Of a DNA stretch of 23,594 nt, positions 1-6,215 are shown in pieces (the stretch's first letter is position 1; every line of letters starts with the position of its first letter). The notes under the pieces are model-generated. The model was given only the letters and a program-made list of their open reading frames with translations. It did no database searches and was not told where the DNA came from. The stretch covers positions 1 to 23,594 of the forward strand of contig NZ_CAJMDQ010000035.1 of the NCBI RefSeq assembly GCF_905212195.1, given 5' to 3'. Source of the DNA: an uncultured Anaerotignum sp. GTDB lineage: Bacteria > Bacillota > Clostridia > Lachnospirales > Anaerotignaceae. The position numbers were made by a program, and so were the translations under genes.

Positions 1-1
1 G

Positions 2-469
2 GGTGCCACGGGGCCTGCCGGCGAAATCGGTCCTACCGGCGCAACGGGTGCCACTGGGCCTATCCCCGATGACATCTTTGCATCTTATATCAATACACAA
101 TTTCCTCTCGTCCGCGGCACACGACTTTCCTTTTTCCCTGATGTGCAGGACCCCACCGGAAACATCGTCCAGAACAGTCTGGAACAAATCACCCTTGCAC
201 CCGGATATTATCTGATTTCCTACAAAATATCCGCACTGTTTTCCTCACCAAACTATTTGCAGATTACCCCTTTCTATAATGGGACTTCGCATCTGGAAAC
301 AGGCGTTTATTTTGCCCCGGCTGCCAATGGCTCCACCGCCTGCGGCTCTGCACACCTGATATTATATGCCCCTGTCACCACGACGCTTCTCTTCAACTAT
401 TCCGGCTCTGCCAATGCCACCGAAGGGGAATTCAACCTGACCATATTAAAACTCCGCCGTTCTGCCTGA
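2..469 (+). CDS. Collagen-like repeat protein, C-terminal part (5' truncated by window edge)
   Basis: The open frame enters from the left edge and ends at TGA 467-469. The first 20 or so residues are Gly-X-Y triplets of collagen type (GATGPAGEIGPTGATGATGP), followed by a globular C-terminal domain of about 130 residues that is rich in beta-strand-like hydrophobic and aromatic residues. This layout is known from BclA-type exosporium glycoproteins and related clostridial surface proteins: a long GXY stalk, often glycosylated on Thr, capped by a TNF/C1q-like trimerisation head. Role as a spore-surface or cell-surface filament is inferred from architecture only. The N-terminus and most of the stalk lie outside the window, so total length and any anchor cannot be judged. 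An internal ATG at 143 is in frame but is not the start, because the GXY repeat continues upstream of it. No clear terminator follows. Confidence 0.85.
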   Translation, partial: GATGPAGEIGPTGATGATGPIPDDIFASYINTQFPLVRGTRLSFFPDVQDPTGNIVQNSLEQITLAPGYYLISYKISALFSSPNYLQITPFYNGTSHLETGVYFAPAANGSTACGSAHLILYAPVTTTLLFNYSGSANATEGEFNLTILKLRRSA

Positions 470-499
470 AACTGTATTTTCTTCCTTTCATGGAACTTA

Positions 500-527
500 T
501 TGTGTTCCTACGAAATCGTGCTATAAT
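500..527 (+). promoter_or_regulatory. Putative sigma-A promoter of the flavodoxin-fold oxidoreductase
   Basis: A perfect TATAAT -10 box lies at 522-527, with a weak -35 (TTGTGT, 500-505) 16 bp upstream. It sits about 40 bp before the start codon of the gene at 566. Confidence 0.5.
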
Positions 528-565
528 TAAAAGCATGCAAAGCACAATGAAGGAGGGATTTTTCC

Positions 566-1180
566 ATGAAAGTGATATTGGTAAACGGCGGCCCTCATAA
601 AGAAGGCTGCACATATACAGCACTGCGTGAAGTTGCAGACGCTTTGGAACAAAACGGCGTAGAAACAGAAATCTTCTGGCTGGGCAATGATCCCGTTGCC
701 GGATGCATCGACTGCGGCTACTGTAAAAAAACAGACAGATGTTTCCGCAACGACTGTGTCAACGAATTCCTTGAAAAAGCCGCTGATGCAGACGGCTTCG
801 TATTCGGCACCCCTGTACACTTCGCTTCTGCAGCAGGTGCTCTGATTTCTTTCTTAGACAGAGCTTTTTACGGCAGAGATTTCAGCGGAAAAGTTGGCGC
901 TGCTGTCATCAGCTGCAGACGTGCCGGTGCAACAGCAACTTTTGATGAAATCAACAAATACTTTGCCATCAAAGGTATGCCCATCGTCACATCCAGCTAC
1001 TGGAACATGGTTCACGGCAATACACCGGAAGAAGTCAAACAGGATCTGGAAGGCATGCAGACCATGCGGATTCTGGGCAGAAACATGGCTTGGCTTTTGA
1101 AATGCATCGAAGCAGGCAAACAGGCTGGTGTTCCTGAACCTGAAAAAGAAGAAAAAGTCTGGACAAATTTTGTTCGATAA
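566..1180 (+). CDS. NAD(P)H-dependent flavodoxin-family oxidoreductase with Isf-like cysteine motif
   Basis: A 204-residue soluble protein of the NADPH-dependent FMN reductase / iron-sulfur flavoprotein family. The N-terminal strand MKVILVNGGPHKEGCTYTAL has the Ser/Gly-rich phosphate-binding loop for FMN, and FGTPVHFASAAGALISFLDR (about 80-99) is the family's second flavin-contact segment. Cysteines at 47, 50, 53 and 59 form a compact CX2CX2CX5C motif, the spacing used for the [4Fe-4S] cluster of archaeal Isf proteins. Many relatives keep part of this motif without a proven cluster, so cluster binding is inference. The start ATG follows AAGGAGGG at 7-8 bp. The gene has its own promoter and a strong terminator, so it is probably monocistronic. 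The physiological substrate is unknown; quinone, flavin or disulfide reduction is typical of the family. Confidence 0.85.
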   Translation: MKVILVNGGPHKEGCTYTALREVADALEQNGVETEIFWLGNDPVAGCIDCGYCKKTDRCFRNDCVNEFLEKAADADGFVFGTPVHFASAAGALISFLDRAFYGRDFSGKVGAAVISCRRAGATATFDEINKYFAIKGMPIVTSSYWNMVHGNTPEEVKQDLEGMQTMRILGRNMAWLLKCIEAGKQAGVPEPEKEEKVWTNFVR

Positions 1181-1191
1181 ATCTTATATAA

Positions 1192-1232
1192 AAAAACCGG
1201 AATTCCTGTTTTTGTCAGAAATTCCGGTTTTT
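1192..1232. terminator. Bidirectional intrinsic terminator
   Basis: A 17-bp hairpin with one mismatch (left arm 1192-1208, right arm 1216-1232) has an A-tract on the left and a T-tract on the right. It lies between the convergent oxidoreductase (stop 1180) and phosphatase (stop 1237) genes and can serve both. Confidence 0.9.
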
Positions 1233-1236
1233 GATT

Positions 1237-1695
1237 TTACAATTCTTTTTCCAGATGTGCCAGCAGCCCTTCACAGCCTTCTAAAATATCGTCATAGGTC
1301 ACATCAAAGTTTCCTGTATACCATGGGTCTGCAATATCCCGTGGATGATCGGAAAAATCCAACAGACAGCAGATTTTCCCCTCTGGGTCTGTCGGCAGAA
1401 TCCGTTTGATCTCCCGCAGATTATATTTCTCCATGCAAATGATGTAATCATAATCTTCGTAGTCCTGTTTTGTCACCTGACGGGCATATTTTCCCTTTGT
1501 AGAAATGCCGTACTGCGCCAGTTTCTGCACCGTGCCCCTATGGACAGGGTTTCCGATTTCTTCTCTGCTGGTTGCGGCAGAGGCAATGGAAATCTCTCTG
1601 GACAATCCTTTTTTCATGACCATATCTTTGAATAAAAATTCTGCCATTGGAGAACGGCAGATATTGCCGTGGCAGATAAAAAGCACTTTTATCAT
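1237..1695 (-). CDS. Low-molecular-weight protein-tyrosine phosphatase
   Basis: A 152-residue cytoplasmic protein, the usual length for LMW-PTP enzymes. The catalytic P-loop CHGNICRS is at 8-15, with nucleophile Cys8 and phosphate-binding Arg14 (CX5R). The general acid is Asp123 in the motif DPWY (123-126). The enzyme hydrolyses phosphotyrosine in proteins. In Gram-positive bacteria relatives often oppose BY-kinases controlling capsule synthesis or stress responses, but no kinase or polysaccharide cluster is present here, and arginine phosphatases of the same fold (YwlE type) cannot be excluded. The start ATG follows AAAGGAG at about 8 bp. It is transcribed alone from a good promoter upstream (1786-1814). 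Confidence 0.93.
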   Translation of the reverse strand: MIKVLFICHGNICRSPMAEFLFKDMVMKKGLSREISIASAATSREEIGNPVHRGTVQKLAQYGISTKGKYARQVTKQDYEDYDYIICMEKYNLREIKRILPTDPEGKICCLLDFSDHPRDIADPWYTGNFDVTYDDILEGCEGLLAHLEKEL

Positions 1696-1785
1696 AATCT
1701 TCTATCTCCTTTAAATTTCTTACTGTTTGTACATATTTTTATGGTGGCAGTCAAACGTTTTCACGCTCTTTTCGTCTGATTCCAT

Positions 1786-1814
1786 ATTATACTTTATGCG
1801 CCAACAACTGTCTA
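1786..1814 (-). promoter_or_regulatory. Sigma-A promoter of the LMW-PTP gene
   Basis: On the minus strand TAGACA (1814-1809) is separated by 17 bp from a perfect TATAAT (1791-1786). The 5' leader to the ATG at 1695 is about 85 nt. Confidence 0.7.
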
Positions 1815-1828
1815 TCCCCTTCAACGTA

Positions 1829-2641
1829 TCATATACACTGCACATTCTCGTATTTTTTGTATTTAATATCGACATCTGTCATATCAATGAAAGAATATTT
1901 CCCCTTCTCTATGTACAATGTTTCGCCTTCAACATCACAATCCATAACCAGAAATTTTCCCTCGTAATTCGTAATCACAACTTTATCATCGTCAATGACC
2001 TCATAGAACCTTTTATCACTGATATCATTATTGAAAATGACTGAAACTCCGATACTAACATCAATCGAAAAAATGATGAATGCTGATAAAAATACGATTG
2101 CCTCCCATCTGACCATATTTTTATTTTTCCTAACATGATTTCTTAAAATAAAAACATATGCCAACACAATATCCGATATAAGGAATACGATAATAGTAGC
2201 AAGATTATCTATCATAGAAATCAGCCATTCAGATTTGATCGAATTTATAATTCCTGCTGTATACAAAATATTTTGCATAAACAATGTAAATACCATTATA
2301 ATAAATGACATTGCCAAAAATACTTTACTCTTTAGTTTCGAATTTATGTAATTAAGAAGAAACGGAAGTAACAGCAAAAAAATAATCAGAGCTAAACAAA
2401 TGATCTTCCCTTGAAATACCGAAGAGTCGGCAAAATATTTCGCATCAATTCCATAATATTCACTACATGCCATCGCATAATTTGTCGACACCAAAATATT
2501 TACGAAACCTATCAATGTAATCCACGCACCGACACCGATTCCTAAAATATTCCATATATTATCCCTAATATACTTTTTGATTTTATGGGTATTATAAACG
2601 TCGATAGACTCCCCAGATGAATCAGCAAATTTATTGTCCAT
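1829..2641 (-). CDS. Orphan five-pass membrane protein
   Basis: A 270-residue protein of no recognised family. It has a short hydrophilic N-terminus, then five strongly hydrophobic segments at about 29-51, 79-99, 106-126, 143-166 and 180-203, then a C-terminal tail of about 65 residues (205-270) rich in acidic residues, Lys and Tyr, with alternating hydrophobic residues suggesting a small beta domain. The start ATG is preceded by AGGGGGAG at about 6 bp, so translation is likely real. The gene is visibly more AT-rich, with more AAA/ATA/TTT codons, than its neighbours, and the DNA upstream shares this bias, which suggests recent acquisition. No transposase, integrase or toxin-antitoxin partner was recognised nearby. 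No function is assigned. Confidence 0.7.
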   Translation of the reverse strand: MDNKFADSSGESIDVYNTHKIKKYIRDNIWNILGIGVGAWITLIGFVNILVSTNYAMACSEYYGIDAKYFADSSVFQGKIICLALIIFLLLLPFLLNYINSKLKSKVFLAMSFIIMVFTLFMQNILYTAGIINSIKSEWLISMIDNLATIIVFLISDIVLAYVFILRNHVRKNKNMVRWEAIVFLSAFIIFSIDVSIGVSVIFNNDISDKRFYEVIDDDKVVITNYEGKFLVMDCDVEGETLYIEKGKYSFIDMTDVDIKYKKYENVQCI

Positions 2642-3138
2642 TATGCTCCCCCTTTATTTGACGCCAATCCTTTGTATTTCATTACGTCAGAGCATCCTCT
2701 AAATGCTTTGCCATTCCTTCATTCAATTTTTCTATGTTTTTCATTCTACCACAACCATATCTTCTTTTGCAATTTTACAAAATCCCTCTATTTTTCCCTT
2801 CTTCACATTCCAAACACTTCTCATCTGCCATTGCGCAAAATACAAAATCCTTTCACCATTGTTCCAAACATACAATTTCCTTATTATGGATTTATCCAAT
2901 CCCACTTTACAGAAAATGGTATCTTTGCATATATTTTCCCAGCTTCCTTTGTGAGATGTATAAAACTACTGTGCCGCCTATTGTAATTGTCATTTTTGTT
3001 CATTAAAATATGATTATACTGTATATTGTGTTAGTTCAAACAGGGTTACAAACCACAGTGAACACAGCACAAAAATTTGGCTTGCCAAATGAAAAACAGT
3101 AAGGGGTTTTTTTATTTACAGAAGGGAGCGTATGAAAC
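2642..3138. other. AT-rich intergenic stretch, no convincing gene
   Basis: About 500 bp, T-rich on the plus strand. Plus-strand frames here lack ribosome binding sites and have low-complexity Phe/Ser/His composition, so they are rejected. On the minus strand a 20-codon frame (2744-2682, peptide MKNIEKLNEGMAKHLEDALT) looks protein-like but has no clear ribosome binding site. It could be the decayed end of a gene. Near the right end is a perfect inverted repeat (3075-3090) listed separately. Confidence 0.5.
3075..3090. repeat. Perfect inverted repeat upstream of the lipoprotein gene
   Basis: ATTTGGC-TT-GCCAAAT, 7-bp arms with a 2-bp centre, about 50 bp before the lipoprotein start codon. It could be an operator or a small 5'UTR hairpin; no regulator can be named. 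Confidence 0.5.
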
Positions 3139-3636
3139 ATGAAAAAACGTATTTTAGCTTTATTGACCATGGTCTGCCTTGCAGTATCTCTGGCTGCCTG
3201 CGGCGGCAATGCCGCTCAGGAGGAAACAACCTCTGATACAACAGAGCAGTCCACCACAACTTCTGAAACATCCGACAGCGATCTGCCCTCCTTGGAAGAC
3301 TATTTCAATTCCGATGTGATGCAGAGCTTCGTGGAAACTGCCAAAGCACAGTATGAAGAAGAAGGCATCAGTGCAAAACTGTATGCAGAAGGCGACGAAC
3401 TGCGGTATGAATTCAGCATGGACGATGTTGTAACAACCGAAGAAGAACGCCCTGCTCTGGCAGAAGCGCTGAAAACCAGCACAGAAGCCAACGCCGAATC
3501 TTACGCAGATACCGCTGCACAGATCAAAGAAGGCGTTTCCAATGACGTTGTTATCGTCGTGGTTTCTTTCTTTGACGGTGAAGGCAATGAACTGTACAGC
3601 CAGTCCTTCTCCTCTGCTGACGCAGCAACAGAATAA
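3139..3636 (+). CDS. Small secreted lipoprotein, DUF4854-like
   Basis: A 165-residue protein with a lipoprotein signal peptide: MKKR, a hydrophobic stretch, and lipobox LAAC with the lipidated Cys at 21. A Thr/Ser/Glu-rich linker (about 25-48) leads to a domain of about 110 residues starting LPSLEDYF. It contains many acidic residues and a hydrophobic strand NDVVIVVVSFFDGEGNELY near the C-terminus. The arrangement resembles DUF4854 lipoproteins of Clostridia, whose function is unknown; I assign the family from memory of its look, not from a search. The start ATG follows AAGGGAG at about 10 bp. It would sit on the outer face of the membrane. It is monocistronic and converges on the metal exporter gene. 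Confidence 0.8.
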   Translation: MKKRILALLTMVCLAVSLAACGGNAAQEETTSDTTEQSTTTSETSDSDLPSLEDYFNSDVMQSFVETAKAQYEEEGISAKLYAEGDELRYEFSMDDVVTTEEERPALAEALKTSTEANAESYADTAAQIKEGVSNDVVIVVVSFFDGEGNELYSQSFSSADAATE

Positions 3637-3699
3637 GACTTCTTTTTGACACCAATCAAAACCAATCATAAACTAGTGGTTTTATTAAACTAAAAAAAA

Positions 3700-3728
3700 C
3701 CCCTATTCTACGGAATAGGGGATTCTTT
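3700..3728. terminator. Bidirectional intrinsic terminator
   Basis: A perfect 9-bp stem (3700-3708 with 3713-3721) around a TACG loop, flanked by an A8 run on the left and TTCTTTTT on the right. It serves both the lipoprotein gene and the convergent CDF transporter gene. Confidence 0.92.
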
Positions 3729-4625
3729 TTATCTAACCACTGCCGGATTTACATGAACCATACAGTGTTTTACTTCTGGGAAATTCTGCTCAATGGCATC
3801 GTGAACGCCTTCTGCAATGGCATGGGCTGCTGTCAGAGTCAGATTGCCATCAGCGGCAATTTCCACATCCACATAAGCTCTTGCACCAAACTGTCTGGTC
3901 TGGATGCGGTCAATGCCCATAACGCCATTCTGGGCTTCCACAACAGATTTCATTTTTTCCAGTGTTTCTGTATCACAGGCTGTATCCATCATTTTATCAA
4001 TGGCATCTTTGAAAATATCATAAGAAGCTTTGATGATGAACAGGGAAATGACAACGCTGGCAATAGGGTCGCAGATGGGGAATCCCAGCATTGCGCCGCC
4101 GATACCAATCAAACTGCCCACAGAAGACAGGGCATCAGAACGATGGTGCCATGCGTCTGCCATCAATGCGCCGGAATTGACCTGTTTTGCCGCATGTCTG
4201 GTGTAATGGTACATACCTTCTTTCACCACAATAGACAGGACAGCCGCTGCCAATGCCAGTTTGCCGGGAACTTCCAGAGCACTTGCTTCTGCGCCGAAGA
4301 TTTTTTCCACACCGCCTGCCCCAATGGCAAAGCCTGTCACACACAATACCATTGCCAACAGGATCGCGGCTACACATTCCATTCGTTCATGACCATACTG
4401 GTGGTTTTCATCGGAGTCCTTTGCGGACATCTTATAGCCTACCATAACGATGATGGTGCTGAACACGTCTGATGCAGAATGGACACCGTCGGAGATCATG
4501 GCGCCGGAATGGGCAATAAACCCTGCTGCCACTTTAAACACCGATAAGATGATGTTGACGATCATGCTGTTGGTAGAAACACTCATGACGATTTTCTCAT
4601 TTTGTTTTGCTAAGTCATTTGTCAT
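3729..4625 (-). CDS. Cation diffusion facilitator (CDF) family metal exporter, probably Ni2+/Co2+
   Basis: A 298-residue inner-membrane antiporter that exports divalent metal in exchange for protons. The TM2 metal-site motif SDGVHSASD is at 45-53 and the TM5 motif HHRSD at 160-164, giving the typical H160-X3-D164 pair. Hydrophobic helices lie at about 18-40, 57-66, 83-103, 122-137, 166-180 and 186-200, followed by a C-terminal cytoplasmic ferredoxin-like dimerisation domain (about 208-298). ATG follows AGGAGGG at 7 bp. The family includes Zn, Fe, Mn, Co and Ni exporters and the motifs alone do not decide. The NiCo riboswitch in the leader makes cobalt/nickel the best guess. Transcribed alone, ending at the shared terminator at 3700-3728. 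Confidence 0.9.
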   Translation of the reverse strand: MTNDLAKQNEKIVMSVSTNSMIVNIILSVFKVAAGFIAHSGAMISDGVHSASDVFSTIIVMVGYKMSAKDSDENHQYGHERMECVAAILLAMVLCVTGFAIGAGGVEKIFGAEASALEVPGKLALAAAVLSIVVKEGMYHYTRHAAKQVNSGALMADAWHHRSDALSSVGSLIGIGGAMLGFPICDPIASVVISLFIIKASYDIFKDAIDKMMDTACDTETLEKMKSVVEAQNGVMGIDRIQTRQFGARAYVDVEIAADGNLTLTAAHAIAEGVHDAIEQNFPEVKHCMVHVNPAVVR

Positions 4626-4673
4626 AAAAAATCCCTCCTAATGTTTACCTCTCCGCCCCTTCTGATTTTACAC

Positions 4674-4773
4674 AAAAAAAGACACCCGTAGAACATAAAA
4701 CTGTCCCACGAATGTCTGTCATTCGCTGCAAAAATGCCCGACCACACGGAAAAATCCGCTGTCTGCTCAGTTT
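4674..4773 (-). promoter_or_regulatory. NiCo (czcD) riboswitch with overlapping intrinsic terminator
   Basis: Read on the minus strand, the leader holds the conserved NiCo core blocks in order: AACTGAGCAG (4772-4763), CGGGC (4740-4736) and TGGGACAGTT (4708-4699). AACTG and CAGTT close P1; between them lie P2 (GCGG/CCG around T5), P3 (GC/GC around T5) and P4 (CGAATG/CATTCG), a four-way junction. I matched these by memory of the published NiCo class. Immediately 3', a 15-bp hairpin with G-U pairs (4717-4703 with 4694-4680) is followed by T7. Its left arm consumes the 3' strand of P4 and the GGGAC of the core, so aptamer and terminator exclude each other. In this class, metal binding favours the aptamer and allows read-through, so it is an ON switch. 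Confidence 0.88.
4680..4717 (-). terminator. Leader terminator of the NiCo riboswitch
   Basis: A 38-nt hairpin: 15-bp stem with several G-U pairs, 8-nt loop, then a T7 run (4680-4674 region). It lies about 50 nt upstream of the exporter start codon, so it acts as an attenuator, not a gene-end terminator. Confidence 0.85.
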
Positions 4774-4825
4774 GTACTGTATGTGCGAAGGTCACTTCGT
4801 ATGTGCAGTGCAAAGAGTTTTTATG

Positions 4826-4855
4826 ATTTTATCGCATTATTTCGCAGTTTGTCAA
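4826..4855 (-). promoter_or_regulatory. Sigma-A promoter of the CDF transporter
   Basis: Minus-strand TTGACA (4855-4850) and TAAAAT (4831-4826), spacer 18 bp. This gives a leader of about 190 nt containing the riboswitch. Confidence 0.7.
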
Positions 4856-4893
4856 GCATAACATTTTTTGTATGATGCCGCTGCCTGAAAATC

Positions 4894-4923
4894 AAAGAGA
4901 TGCTGGTTTATCAGCATCCCTTT
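4894..4923 (-). terminator. Probable terminator after dnaJ
   Basis: A 12-bp stem with one G-U pair (4923-4912 with 4905-4894) around a 6-nt loop lies 10 bp after the dnaJ stop codon. The following T-tract is short (GATTTT), so efficiency is uncertain. Confidence 0.65.
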
Positions 4924-4933
4924 GGAAAAATTC

Positions 4934-6115
4934 TTATTTGTCCTTTTCGAAAAAGTCCCGGACCTTCTCACCGAAAGTTTTCTTTTCTTCCTCCGGCGCC
5001 GCAGAAGTTTCGGGCTTTGCCGCCCCCGCCGGGGCATCACCGTAAAACTGCCGCAGCAGATCTTTCTGGCGTTCCGTCATGCTGGTAGGGATTTTTACCT
5101 TCAGTGTGACGATCTGGTTCCCTCTGATTTTCGGGTTCCGCAGGTTGGGTACCCCTACGCCGCGCAGGGTAACCACGGTATCAGGCTGTGTACCGGGTTT
5201 GATGGTATATTTCTGTTCCCCATCAATGGTCTTGATGGTGATTTCGCCGCCCAGTGCTGCCTGTACGAATGTGATGGGCACATCACAGTAAATATCGTTG
5301 CCTTTACGAACAAAGACACGGTTTGGCTGTACGTAAACGCTTACCAGCAGGTCGCCGTAGCCGCCGCCGTTTTCGCCCAGTTCCCCTTTGCCGCCCAGAC
5401 GAATGGTCTGACCGTTGTCGATGCCCTGAGGAATCTTGACTTCGTATTTCTTTGTCTTTTTGACTCTGCCGGTACCACGGCATGTGGTACAGGGTTCTTT
5501 GATGATCTTACCAGTACCATGACATGCGGAACAGGTACGAACGGATGTAACAGCGCCAAACATGGACTGCTGTACAAAACGTTCCTGACCAGTACCGTTA
5601 CATTTGGAACAGCTTTCTGCATGGGTGCCGGGTTTTGCGCCGGTACCATGACAAGTTTCGCATTCGTCCAGAATGGGTACGGAAATTTCTTTGGTACAGC
5701 CAAAAATGGCTTCTTCAAAAGTCAGCTGGATGCTGACATTGATATCTCTGCCGCGTCTGGGGCCATTTCTTCTAGCGGAACCGCCGCCGCCAAAACCGAA
5801 CATACTGCCGAAAATATCCCCCAAGTCGCCCATATCAAAGCCTTCAAAGCCGCCGCCGTAGAAACCGCCGCCGCCCATGCCGCCCTGTTCAAAGGCTGCG
5901 TGACCAAACTGGTCATACTGCGCACGTTTTTCGGGGTTGCTCAGCACTTCATAGGCTTCGTTGACTTCTTTGAATTTTTCTTCTGCTTCTTTATCGCCAG
6001 GGTTCTGGTCAGGATGATATTTGACTGCCATCTTACGGTAAGCTTTTTTCAGCTCCGCTTCAGATGCACCCTTCTGTACCCCCAGGACCTCGTAATAATC
6101 TCTTTTATTAGCCAA
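4934..6115 (-). CDS. dnaJ: Chaperone protein DnaJ (Hsp40)
   Basis: A 393-residue co-chaperone that delivers unfolded proteins to DnaK and stimulates its ATPase. The J domain is at about 4-70 with the HPD tripeptide at 34-36. It is followed by a Gly/Phe-rich linker (GGMGGGGFYGGGFEGF), a zinc-binding region with four CXXCXGXG repeats (CETCHGTG, CSKCNGTG, CSACHGTG, CTTCRGTG), and the C-terminal substrate-binding and dimerisation domains. I chose a TTG start at 6115, giving MANKRDYYEVLGV, the family's canonical N-terminus. The sequence GGTGGTGA (6128-6121) is a near-perfect Shine-Dalgarno 5 nt upstream. A GTG at 6127 is in frame but lies inside that Shine-Dalgarno and would add four non-canonical residues. 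Last gene of the heat-shock operon. Confidence 0.95.
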   Translation of the reverse strand: MANKRDYYEVLGVQKGASEAELKKAYRKMAVKYHPDQNPGDKEAEEKFKEVNEAYEVLSNPEKRAQYDQFGHAAFEQGGMGGGGFYGGGFEGFDMGDLGDIFGSMFGFGGGGSARRNGPRRGRDINVSIQLTFEEAIFGCTKEISVPILDECETCHGTGAKPGTHAESCSKCNGTGQERFVQQSMFGAVTSVRTCSACHGTGKIIKEPCTTCRGTGRVKKTKKYEVKIPQGIDNGQTIRLGGKGELGENGGGYGDLLVSVYVQPNRVFVRKGNDIYCDVPITFVQAALGGEITIKTIDGEQKYTIKPGTQPDTVVTLRGVGVPNLRNPKIRGNQIVTLKVKIPTSMTERQKDLLRQFYGDAPAGAAKPETSAAPEEEKKTFGEKVRDFFEKDK

Positions 6116-6156
6116 CTTTCTCACCACCTTGTTTTACTGAAAAAACTGTAAACGTC

Positions 6157-6188
6157 AAAAGCAGGGGCGGGACAAAACCCACCCTTGC
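6157..6188 (-). terminator. Hairpin between dnaK and dnaJ (possible partial terminator or processing site)
   Basis: Minus-strand GC-rich hairpin, arms 6188-6178 and 6171-6161, 11 positions with one A-C mismatch and one G-U pair, followed by TTTT. The T-tract is short, so read-through into dnaJ is expected. It probably lowers dnaJ expression or stabilises the dnaK message. Confidence 0.55.
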
Positions 6189-6215
6189 CTTCACTCAATC
6201 GCAATCTTATTTATT

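Noticed and set aside
2672..3006. Several overlapping plus-strand frames of 80-104 codons
   Set aside because: Phe/Ser/His-rich translations of T-rich DNA, no Shine-Dalgarno, mutually overlapping in all frames.
4922..6151. Long plus-strand open frame of 409 codons opposite dnaJ
   Set aside because: Antisense shadow of dnaJ; low-complexity Cys/Phe/Gly-rich product, no ribosome binding site, and dnaJ is unmistakable on the other strand.
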